A DNA stretch of 64,000 nucleotides. Origin: Balaenoptera acutorostrata (Eukaryota > Chordata > Mammalia > Artiodactyla > Balaenopteridae). Positions 12,031 to 24,000 of the stretch are shown here, piece after piece (position 1 is the stretch's first letter; the number at the start of each line of letters is the position of its first letter). The position numbers and the translations under genes were made by a program. The stretch spans positions 49,700,374-49,764,373 of the forward strand of contig NC_080082.1 in the NCBI RefSeq assembly GCF_949987535.1, read 5' to 3'. The notes below the pieces were generated by a model. It made no database searches. It worked only from the letters and a program-made list of their open reading frames with translations, and was not told where the DNA came from.

Positions 12031-15000
12031 GTACGGAGAGCGGGGCCCTGGGTGCCGCGGAACGGCGGGAGGGCACTGTAGAAGGGCGATGGATGGAGTT
12101 CTACACTGCCCAGGAGGCGGGAGAACTGGGGGAGGGGGAGCGCAGAGACTAAGACCTCCTGATCCCCAAGGTCTCCGGAGATCCCTTGTGTGCCAGAGAG
12201 GAATTCCCTATACGTGCCTGCGAGCGCTCCCCCGCCCTTGTTCAGAGATAACAGGAAATGAAACTCCCGGGACAGCGAATCCGGGAGCGGCAAGGAGAAT
12301 GGGATTCTTTGTGGGGTAGGGGTGAAGGGCCACCGATCACTGGGAAAGGCCGGGATGAGGGCTCGGTAGCCCGTCGAGATTTCTAAGTCTTGGGGTAACG
12401 GGGAGAAGGCACTTGAGGGTTGGAGTAGACGATTCCTAGGGGGAGAGATCAAGAAACAGCGCCCAGGCATTGGGTGGGTGCGGTATTGGAAACTCCCCAC
12501 CCCCCAACCCAACCACGTCCGAAGTATCTGTGCGTAAGAGTCTGGTGGAAGGGACTCACGGACTTGTTTGGAAACCATCTTCTGCTGTATCTGATGTTTG
12601 TTTGGGTGAGGGTATCAGAGGTACTTTATTTTTCAGCAAGCGCTTTTGGCGTGTTCATTTGAGATGGTTTTGGGTGGGGTGAGGTGGGAGGCTGGTGGAG
12701 ACATTACAGGGGGGCTTTAACTGTTGTATGCAAAGCAGTCCAAACAACTCCAAAATCCCCCTCTCCAAATTCACAGAACCTGGAGTAACTTGGAACACTT
12801 GGTGGTTGTTTTTGAAGGGGGGCCTTGAGCACTGTGGGCTTTGTGGGGGGCCATTTGGGCTTGCCTGTACAGGCCACAGAGAGGCCCTTTCCATGACAGA
12901 ATGGCCAAGGGAAGAGGGGGCTGGGGCGGTTCAGAGGCCACACTCTGGGAAGAGGGGTGGACAGGATGTTCCAAGGCATCTGGCCATGTGACCTTGCACC
13001 GGCCACTTCAGCCCCCTGGGTCTATAAAACGGGCATGATTATCGGAGCCACCTCACCGGTCTTGGGGATTAAGGAACAGTGTGTGCCAGGCGCTCTGTAA
13101 AACCGTACACTTGTAAATGTCAAGCTGGTGACAAGTAATGTCGCTCCTTCCTGCTGAAGCACCTCCTTGAGCTCACAGCGGTCCCTCTACTGACTCTCCT
13201 TGTCCTCAGCCCCTGCCGGCGCCATCCAGGTGACTGTGTCAGACCCCTACCATGTGGTGATCCTATTCCAACCCGTGACCCTGCCCTGCACCTACCAGTC
13301 GACCACGACCCCCACGGCGCCCATCGTGATCTGGAAGTACAAGTCTTTCTGCCGGGACCGCATCGCTGATGCCTTCTCCCCAGCCAGTGTTGACAGCCAG
13401 CTCAACGCCCAGCTGGCGGCTGGTAACCCGGGCTACAACCCCTACGTGGAGTGCCAGGACAGCGTGCGCACCGTCAGGGTTGTGGCCACCAAACAGGGCA
13501 ATGCCGTGACCCTGGGAGACTACTACCAGGGCCGGAGGATCACCATCACAGGAAGTACGTGGGGTGGGGAGGGGGGAAGGCAGGGGATGGGCTGGGGCTG
13601 GTTTGGGTGGTGGCGCTGGCTTCCTCATGCCCAACCTGGAGTCCCCACCTGGAAGCTCGTCAGCACCAGTGTCTGAAAGGATTGACAGAGGGAGGGATCC
13701 TTCCTTCTACCCATCCGTCCATCCCTTTATTTAACAGCAAAGATTTATTGAGCACCTAACATATACCAGGCACCGTTTGAGGCCTTGGATATACAGCAGT
13801 AGACAAAATCATCAAATCCCGTCCCTCTTGGAGCTTGAATTCCAGTGAGGGAGACCAATAAGATAAACACAACACATACTATCAAGTGCTTGAAGATAAA
13901 GAAAAGTGGGTAATGGAGAGAGAGGCAGGGGTTCTATAATAATACTAGTAATATCAGCAGTAATAAGTAGAATTTATATAAGTAACAACTCATAAAGAGC
14001 CTTCTGTGTGCTAGGCTGTAATCCAGGTTGACATGGATTAACTCATTTAGACCACAGTAATTGAGTGGGCAGAATCTGTTATTGTCATTTTACAAAGACT
14101 CAGAGAGGTAAAGTGACTTGCACAAGGTCACACAGCTGGTGGGATTCTAAGTCAGACACTTTGGGTCTAGTCTTCAAGCTAGTAACCCCTTTGCTTGCCC
14201 AGGGAGTTTAGCAAAGAACTCACTGAGGAGGTAACAGGAGTGAACCGAAGGGGTGAGGGATTTTAATGGAGAAAGCCCACAACTTGCCAGGTGCTTTATG
14301 CCCACATTTTACATTCAGGACAGCTGAGGCACAGAGAGATCAAGTAGCTTGTCTTGGTGCACAGCCAGTGAAGGGCTGGAGCTGGGATTTGAACTCAGGC
14401 AGCACTGAGAACCCTTGTCCTTCACCATAATGCTAGCTGCTGATAGGAGGTGCCTGTTGGAACCAGGTAAAGGGCAGTGGGGAAGCCGTTCATTCATTCA
14501 TACATTTATTTGGTATTTATGGGACATCTTCTAAGTGCCAGAAGCTATGGTAACCAGTGCTGGGGCTACAGGGGTGATCAGGTCAGCCAAGATCCCTGTC
14601 CTCAAGGAGGTGATGTTCTCGTGGGATGAGACAGGCAACAAACAAGCAGATAAAGAAAGAGTAAGAGAATTTCAGAGTGTGCTGCAAAGTGCTACAAAGA
14701 AAACAGACCTGGGTGATATGTGATCATGACTCGGAGCTCACCCCTTAAAACCGCTGCAAATGTGATTTGAAGAGGAACTGGGACTGCACCCTAAAGAATC
14801 TAGCCGGCAGAGAGGAGGGTGATGGGCAGCAGTGGGTGAGGGACGAAGGCTCACCTGCTTCAACAAGGATTAGAGTTTCAATCGTGGGCCTGGGGGCAGA
14901 GGAGGGAAGGGGGCATACCTTTGCAGACTCCAAGAGACCAGGCCTTGGAGCACAGTCCTTCCCACCCTCTGTCTAGACCACGGGCAGGGACCCAGCGTGT

Positions 15001-18000
15001 CAGTCTTGTTTTGGGGAGGGACTGGCCCTGCTGGCTCTGAATTTCCGTGGGCAGCGAGCCCGAAGCATCCTGCTGTTCTTGTGGATAAACGGCTTCTTGC
15101 GGGTTCAACCTGTGTAGGCCCCTACCCCATAATCCAGGGACTTCTCCAGCCTGGACCAGGTTATGACCGGACAGCCCTGTCAGGACGGCTCCAGCCCTGA
15201 GAGTGCCCTTGAAGGCTGGCTGGAATTGTGCCCCGTTTGCTGAGTCCAGAACTCAAGTGACCTTCAGGCTCTATCTGGGGCAGATTCTTCCTGCTCCAGA
15301 GGCCCCACAGGCCCAGGTCTTTCAAGTTGCCTTGACCTGGGCCCATGTTTGATATAGGCCATGATTTGTAAACATCCATTGTGTGTATGTCCTTTCAGGA
15401 AGCCCAGTAGCCATGGGAGCTTCCTCCATTTCAGCTTTGAGGATGGAGAAAAGCAGAGTTCCCTTTGGAATTCCTAGGGTCACCAACGGCCCACGTTTTA
15501 AAAGTGAAAGTCGTCCTGGGAAAACCAGAGTGGTGTCCCTCAGCTTGGGTGGGTCCCGCTTCCCCTTCTGTTCTTCCGTCCTTTGGGTGATGTGGGTGCC
15601 TGGATTGGGGCCCTGTTTCTACCTCTTCAGGCTGATTGGGGCCCATATGCCCCCCACTCAGTAGCGCTGGACCTGAGAGCTCATGGGACCCTCCTGAGAT
15701 CACCAGGGCCGCCTCTGCTGTGTGCCCATGAGGAACCAGAGGCCCAGGGAGGTGGAGGAAAGCCCAGCTCCTGTTCCCAAGTGGAGACCCGGCATTTTCT
15801 CCTTGCACCTAAAACAGTTAGAGCAATGCCCAGCCCAGGTGATGTCAGGACCAGACATAGACTGGGAACAGGGTGCGCCTTGCAGGAAGGAGGTGGGCCC
15901 AGGCCTTAGAACTGATCAAAAGAAGCCGGAAAGTGGTATTTTTCATGGGTTTTGAAAACATTGTGCAGGCCAAACAAAACGCATTGAGACCCAGATCCGG
16001 CCCACTGGAGCCCAGAGTTTAGCTTCTGGCCTAGGAGCTCTTGCTGGCCTAGGGGTTGCCTTCCCGCCCACCTCTGGCTTTGGGCGGGGCCCTGCTTTTG
16101 GGTTCTGGTTTTGGAGAGGCATTTTTCAAGTTTGATTTAAAGATACAAGTGGAAAAAAGGATGGGCCAAGAGGGTGTTATGGAGAATCTGGAGGATTTGG
16201 GAGAATGTAGGTTAGAGTTTTAGGATGATTCCATGAAAGAACATATGCAGAGGGACCCATAGTAAGAGATCAATAGCTGGGGGCTGGATACGTGACCACG
16301 AAGGGGAGTATCTGCGCCCAAGGTCACCCTACCTTTCGGGTCACTTAAACTCCGCACGGTCCCCACCTCTACAACAGAGGCACTTCCTGTCTGCCTTCTG
16401 TACTGCTTACCACCATCTGATCCTCGATATGTTTAAATTTTTTATTTGTCTCTCTTTCCCAGTTAGGATCTGAGCCATTTAAGGGCAGGGGTTCATACCT
16501 GTCCTCTATAGCAGTGGTTCTCAAACATGTGGGTCTTAGGGCGGGTCTTAGGGCCTCTTTACACTCTTAATTACTGAGGTCCTCAAAGAGCTTTGTTTTT
16601 ACAGCTAGAAAACTGAGAAGATAAAAAAAATTTTTTAATTGATGATAATAAACTCTATAGATTAGTATAAATAACATACTTTTATGAAAAAATAACCGTA
16701 TTTTCCAAATGAAAAACTTTAATGAAAATGTATGGCATTGCTTTTCTATTTTTGCACATCTCCTTAAAGTCTGGCCGAATAGAAGCTGGATTCTCAAAGC
16801 TGCTTCTGCATTCAATGTATTGTGATAACACACACATGTAGCCCCTGGAAAGCTCCACACCACACTCATGAGATTAAGTGAAAAAGGCAAATATCTTACT
16901 ATTATTATGAAAATAACTTTGACCTCAGGGATCGCCTGCAAAGGTCTTGGGGAACCCCAGGTCCCACAGATCACACTTTGAGAACTGTTGCTCTTTAGTA
17001 CACCAGGTGCCTCATTTCCTGCCTGGAACATCATCAGATGCATTCAATAATCGTGTGTCACATATCGAATGACTGTATCAAGCGCCTATTCGAATATAGC
17101 CACATGCCCGGAACACTAAGGAAGGTCAGCATGAGGAGGGAAGGGGTTCATTTCCAGATCCTGGCCAGGCCCTGGGGGACTCAGCAGTGACCAAGACAGA
17201 CCAGGTTCTGCTTGCCTGGAGCCCGCTTTCTCCTGGGGATGGGATCATGGCCAGTCAGCCCCTAAGCTGGCTGATATAATTAGGCAGAGTCTGGCAGGGG
17301 AGCTGTGCCAGCAGGATGGAACCAGCCCTCTGAGGGTCTGAGAACACAGAGCCAGGCAGAGGGACAGCAGGAGCGCAGGCTGAGGCAGTTGTGAGCCCAG
17401 CACGTGGGGGGACAGTGAGGCGGCCAGTGTGTCTGGAGTCTCGTGAGTGAAGGACAGTGGGAGGGATGAGGCTGGGTTGGCGACCAGTGGCCGTGTCACT
17501 GCACGGGCCTTGTGAGCCAGGGTAAGGCGTTTGGAATGGTGTAGATAGACCTTGAGAGGAGGCTCTTCTATGGATGTGAGGTCTTCCTTCCAAAGAATGA
17601 AGGAGGCTCCGGTTCTTTCATTCCTTTGGCAGTTGACTGATGCCCAGGTGCTGTGGACTGGGGCGCACACAGTGGCTGCCCTCGGAACTGTCCTGGGGAA
17701 GGGCAGGGGGTCCGTGGGGCAAGGTGGTAGGCAGGTCCGAGGGAGCCAGAGAGCCAGAGCAGCTGGGGAGAAAGGCTGTGGGCCTCTGGGGGTGCTGTCT
17801 CTGGCCTGTTCCTACCTCCTGTCCTCCAGGGGCCTAAGGTGGAGTCGCCCCGAGAGCCCCACCTCACACCCTGTCCCGCCCTGGTCCCTGGTGAATGGCT
17901 GGAGGGATTTAACTAATTAGGGCCTGAGGAGCAGAGAGGAAACCGGATGTGTGGAAACTCTTTTCTGGTGTAATTAACAGGCTTCTTGCCCGGGACTGCT

Positions 18001-21000
18001 TCACGGAGCGTCCCCAAGCCCTGGGCCTGACCTGGAAGTGGCTGGAGGACGAGGGAACTGGTCTAAGTGTCTCTCTCACATCCCCGCCTTCTCATGCCTG
18101 GGCGGCTCCTGATTCCTGGAATCTGGCCTGTTTATCTTTGCCTCCTTATCCAGGACCCAGGCCCCTGGGTCTGCACTAGGCTCCGTGGTGGGTTGTGTCG
18201 GCGAGTCGACTTTTGCTTTGGGACGTGGGACAGAGGAAGGCGTAAGCCTGAAGTGCTGGCTCTGGAGTCAGACCGTCCCAGCCCCGCCATCCCGGTTTTT
18301 GCCACAGTTGTACGGCTCATCAGTAATTTCACCAGACCTCTTTTCTCTACAAGACAGGGAAGATAACAGCGCCACCTGACAGCCTTCTCGAAATTCCCCG
18401 CGTTAAGTGTTCAGAACCGAGCCTAAGAGGTCGCGCGCCCTTAGTATGAGTGATTCAATTTTCACTGGTCCGTCTGCAGCCCCCCTTCCCCACGTGCTCA
18501 TGGCGGGGGCTGCAGGCATCAGGCACCCCTCCCCCGAGGTGCCCTCACACGTCTCCTCCTGACACAGATGCTGACCTGACCTTTGACCAGACGGCTTGGG
18601 GGGACAGCGGTGTGTACTACTGCTCTGTGGTCTCAGCCCAGGACCTCCAGGGGAACAACGAGGCCTTCGCAGAGCTCATCGTCCTCGGTGAGTGGGCTGG
18701 GCCCTGAGGGACGGGGTCGGGGGCTTCTTCTGCCACTGCTGTGTCTCTGCTCTCTGCCCTCCGGCTCACTCTCTGGGCTCTGTTGCCTGCTCTGTTCTCC
18801 CCTCACAGCACCACCAGTCACTTGGGCTTATTTGTACCCTGCACCCCAGGCAGGGTAGGGACCCCTCGCCCGCTGCAACATTTCGGATAAGCCAGAGACA
18901 AACCAAGAGTGGAGAGAAATGGGGACTCTACCTCTTCCCAGTCTCTGTTTTCAAAAATACAGAAATGGTTAGAGTTGATGGGCAGTGAGCGAGGAGGGTT
19001 GATGGCATATGTAATTGAGAGGAGGCTTCTGCCCCATCCCCAGGGCCACCTCTCACCCCGGAGTCCCTTGCCAGAGCACGGGAACCTGGCCCTCTGCCCT
19101 GCTGGGATGGCACTGCGTGGCTTGCATGGTTAGTGCTCCCCTTAAGCTCGGCTACCTCTACAAGCTCAGGGGCAGGCTGGGGTACCCGCCAGCAGCCCCC
19201 GCCCGGCTGTGAGGCCCCCCCGCCACGTGTGGAAGGGATGCTGCTGTTAGCCAGATGCTCTGTTCTCAGCGGACACATATAGTCTCGCGTGGTGTGTGCT
19301 GTATGTGAGATGCTGCCAGGTCGCACGTTGCCATCATCCCATGCATGATGCAAGGTAACACATGTGTGAACGAGCACATGATGGGGGAGCACGCTCCAGG
19401 ATGCTCAGATCATGCAACAGGGTTCATGTCTGGGTGACAGAATGCATGCACCAGTGACCCAGAGAACTCTGTGTGTTCTTTGGTAAAATGCACAATCTAC
19501 ATCAGCATGTCTCAAGTTTAGTCGTAGGACCCACTTACACTCTAAAAGATTATTGAGGGTCTCAAAGAAGTTTTGTTTAAGTTTTTGTGGGTTATATTTA
19601 TAGTTGTTTAACATATTAGAAATTGAATCTGGCACACAAGCACACGGTCCGTTACCATCAGAGCAAATGACATCATCACATGTGATGGAGCCTGTGGAAA
19701 GCTCCCCTGCCTGCACCTCTACTGGCGAAGGAGAGTGAGAAGGGCAAACAATGGCTTAGTGTTATCAGTAGAGCGGCTTGGCCTCCCAGACAGGACCACA
19801 CTTTGAGAACCGCTGGTTTACATGCTAGAACCTTCTCCTAGGGGCATGTGGCATGGGGTGCTGAGCTCTGGATAGAGCTTTGTTGGTGTACAGGCGGGTG
19901 TGCAGATGTCCCTGAGATACAGCACTCGCGGGGCACAGAGTGCCGGGCGGCACCTAAAGGAGGCACTAGCTATGCCGTGAAACTTGCATAGGGGACCCTG
20001 GTGGGCAGAGAACCAGGGCCATACTGTGACTTTTATGGGTTGTAGGCACTTTCGCCTTCAAGGGCCTCTTCCTCTGGATTAAAAAAAAAAATTATATTTT
20101 ATGATTGTGTTGTTGTTATAAAGACAAGTCATTGTTACATATTCAGTATTGTCATATTTTTTTCTTCAGATTTTAAAATAAAACATTTTCATGGGCCCTA
20201 GCATACCGTGCCTCTTGTGCCTGGGGGAACAGGGACTGCTCCACTCACCTGGGATGGAACGCTTTGGGGCGATAGGACCCGTGTGTGTGGAAGAGATGGA
20301 GTCCCAAACTGAGGTCGATCCTTCAGAACCCATGGGCTATATCCTGGAACCCTTCTGGGCAATAGAATCCCCCGTGGCGGGAGAGAGTGAGTGAATTACG
20401 TGATGGAAATCTGGAAAACAGCGCCCACGTAGGATGGGGGGATGGGGGCAGGAACCACATGCTAGGACCCTCCTAGTCCACCGACCCCACCTCTTCTGCA
20501 GGGCATACCTCCACCCTGATGACCCCGGAGCCGGGCTTCAGGGCAGGGGCAGCATAATCTGTCTCTCTTTTGTCCCTCCAGGCAGGACCTCTGGGGTGGC
20601 TGAGCTCTTACCCGGTTTTCAGGCGGGGCCCATGGAAGGTAGGGGGGGTGGAGTCCCCCATGCACCACTTACCGCTTCTGTCCAAGTATTCTTCCCCACC
20701 CTAAACGCCACTCGCTCAGACCCCACTAATAACGCCGCCTGACTCCGGCGGCTCTGCGGCATCTAGTGACCTGGCTCTGGGCTGTGGGGTGGGCTGGGCT
20801 GGCTGACGAGGTGCCTGGGGTGTAGGCAGGGGGCTCCTGTGACTGGTGCCTGCAGTGCTCTTCTGGGGGTCGGGATCTGGGCAGCTGGCTCTCTGTCCCC
20901 TCTCAAGGCTACAGCCTATCTTGCTCCGGCCGGGTCGCCTTGCGTTCACTGCCTTGTCCAGATGAGCCTGGGGAGGGTTCCCTGACTTTGGGGCCGGCCT

Positions 21001-24000
21001 GGGTTGTAGAGGAGCGGGCGTCCCTCTGCAGCTGCGCCCCAGCCCCTGGTGTGGAGACTCCAGCGAGGGCTGCAGCTTCCCGGAGAGCTGTGCAGACGGC
21101 CCCTGCCCCACCCTCACTCCGCGCGGCCCCCGCTGCCCGCGTCCCTGTCCCCTCCCCGGCCTCCCAGCTCAGGGCCGGCTCTTGTCTCTCCGCAGACTGG
21201 CTGTTCGTGGTCGTGGTCTGCCTGGCTGCCTTCCTCATCTTCCTCCTGCTGGGCATCTGCTGGTGTCAGTGCTGCCCCCACACCTGCTGCTGTTACGTCA
21301 GGTGCCCCTGCTGCCCCGAAAAGTGCTGCTGCCCAGAGGCCCGTAAGTGCCCCTCGCCCCTCGCGTGTCCGCCCCCGCCTGGCCTCCCTCCTGGGCCCAA
21401 GGAGAGGACGTGGCCGGCTGCCTGCCTCCCGGGACAGTGCCACTCACCGGTCTGGAGGTTTCTGGCCCTGAGGCACGTGGGTTCTCAGCTCCCCGACCCG
21501 CCTCCCCTTGCATTGGAAGGCAAAGTCTTAACCACCGGGCCACCAGGGAAGTCCTGGTCTGGAGGTTTTGAGGGGAGCAATTTGGGAGAAAGTGGTTTTA
21601 GATTATCATTTACATACTTCAGCTGTTCACTTATTTTTTACTTTTCATTTATTTTGAGTCTTTCCTTTTGAAAGTATAATTTATGCACGTGGTAAAAAAA
21701 AAAAAAAAAAATTCAAATAGTACAAAACATTATTCACCGGAAAGTAAAACTCCCTTTAAAAACGAAATCTTGGGGACTTCCCTGGCGGTCCAACGGTTAA
21801 GACTCCACGCTTCCACTGCCGGGGGCACATGTTTGACCCTTGGTTGGGGAACTAAGATCCCACATGACACGCGGGGTGGCCAGAAAAAATAAAAATAAAA
21901 AAATAAAAACAAAATCTAAGTGAAAAAGGTGAGAAACCAAACAAGGTTTACAGCCCCAGCAAATTTAAGCATCTTTTAACAACCCGCATCCACACAAGCA
22001 CTCCGGATTTCCCACGGATGCCGTTTCAGGACACATCCAGCACCTCAGAGTGGGTACCTGCAGGCCTGGGATTAGACGTGGGACCAGAGATGGAGGGAGA
22101 AGCAGCAAACAAAACAGGGGTGGAAAGGGAGAGAGAGTCTCCCTCCTCCAGCTGCCCCGTTCCCCTTTCTCAGGGACCTCAGCACTGCTGGTTCCCTGGT
22201 TGCCTTCCAGAGAGCATCTGGGTGAACTGGCACCTGTGCACTCAAGTTGTTGGGAAGTTCGCATGACTATTTTCATCAACTCTGACATGGAAGTTTACAC
22301 TGGCTACTTTCTTATATTCAAACATATTTGCGCTCTCGTTCCTTGTATTGAAAGTGGGCCATGAAAGCACACTTCCCGACTAGTTCTTCGTGCGGGCACC
22401 TCACCTTTTCCTTCATCATTGTCAAGTTCACCGTATCTTTAGTTGATGAACAGATGATGTCGGTAGATAGAAATAAATAACTTTACGTGTTAGAAGCACC
22501 TAGACTATGGGAGACCAAAAGAGGGACAGACCTGCCCCTCTCCTGGCACCTGCGGATTTCTAGGCCAAGGTGGTGGAAAGAATTACCCATGTAGCTCAGA
22601 TGGCTGTGTGTTGGCATCCTCATATTTAAGGTTTCCACGTGCCATAACTCCAGTGTAATATGGTCCGGGTAAAATCATAGGCAGTCGTTGCAAGCTTGGG
22701 CAGGTGGAGGTTTGAGGCCTGGCTGGACACCTTACCTGTTGGGAAGCCCAGTGAATGACCTCCCCTCTCAGCCCCAGTTTCCTCCTCTGTAAAATGGGGC
22801 CGTGGTAGAGCCCGCTGTACAGGGTGAGTTGGGATCCGGTGACCTGGTGTGTCCCGCATTAACTGCGGGGCTTGGCCTACATAGAGTGTTCCCCGCCCAC
22901 TAGCTGTTGGACATTGCTGCTGTCAGCGTTGGTAAATCAGAGCCCTGCCACTCACACCATGTGACCTCAGACGAGCCGCTGGTTTCCTTCTCTGCAAGGG
23001 TCCCGCCGTCGTGGGGGCGTCGTGAGCATCAAGGGAGCACTGTGAATGCAGGCCCAGCACGGGGCCGCGTCTCAGTCCGTGCTGGCTAACTTTACGGTCA
23101 CTGAACTCAGCGGTGGGCAACCTGCTTCATCGCGGCCCTGAAAAAAGAAATCCACTGCTCTCTGGAGGCCCGTGCTGGCCATCCCCTCTCCCTCTCATCA
23201 TTTTTAGTGAGAGCTTCTTGCTTACTGCTCGGGCGGTGGGTGTTGGTCATTTCACAGGTCGGGTGGAATCCCCAAGGGCTGCAAACAAGTTCGCAGTTAC
23301 CCCACTAATTAAGGCTGGGACCAGGACTGCAAATGCCAGTCCCAGGGCCCCACTTCCTCCATCCTGAGACCCTGTTACCCCAAACCGAGGTCCCGTTAAC
23401 TCCCTGCCGGAGGCCCTGTTGTTTCTGTCACAGCCACAGTCCTGCTGAGCTGTCCTGGAGCAGCATCTCCCACAGTTAAATATAAAAGGGCAATCAGCTG
23501 AGCCGCTGAAGGGCTTCTTCGGGGCTGGGTGGGGTGGGGCTGAGCACTGAGCCTTCTGCTTCCCAACTGAATCAGAGGTGAAGGGAGCTTTCTGAGCCCA
23601 TCTCCCCACTCCATCTTCCTGCTGGAGTCCCGGGGAGGAAGTGACTTGCCCAGGCCTGTGACTTTTGCCTCAAAGCAGCCACCAGAACCCAGCCTCTTGC
23701 CTGGGGAGGAAGGTGACAGGGAGAGGAGGAGGATTTGCCCTTGAGCTGTCAAGCCTAGAACCAGGCGGGGGCGGGGTGGGTGCAGCCCCCAAGTGGGAAA
23801 CACTACAGGAGACACTTTGCCGCTTGGCTGAGGCGAGTGAACGCTGAGGCTCCCAAGCTCCTGCCTCAGACTGAGTCCCATCACATTTGGGTCTGCAAGA
23901 CCCTGTGGGGAGGACCGAGCAGGCGTGAGAGGGGAGCAGGCATGGGATTCCCCCCGCAAGATGATCCATTTTTCTAGAGCAAGGGCTCAGCTGCCAAAGG

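Noticed and set aside
11862..12578. 238-codon antisense frame at LSR exon 1
   Set aside because: Same cause: GC-rich DNA lacking stop codons opposite a real exon and its intron.
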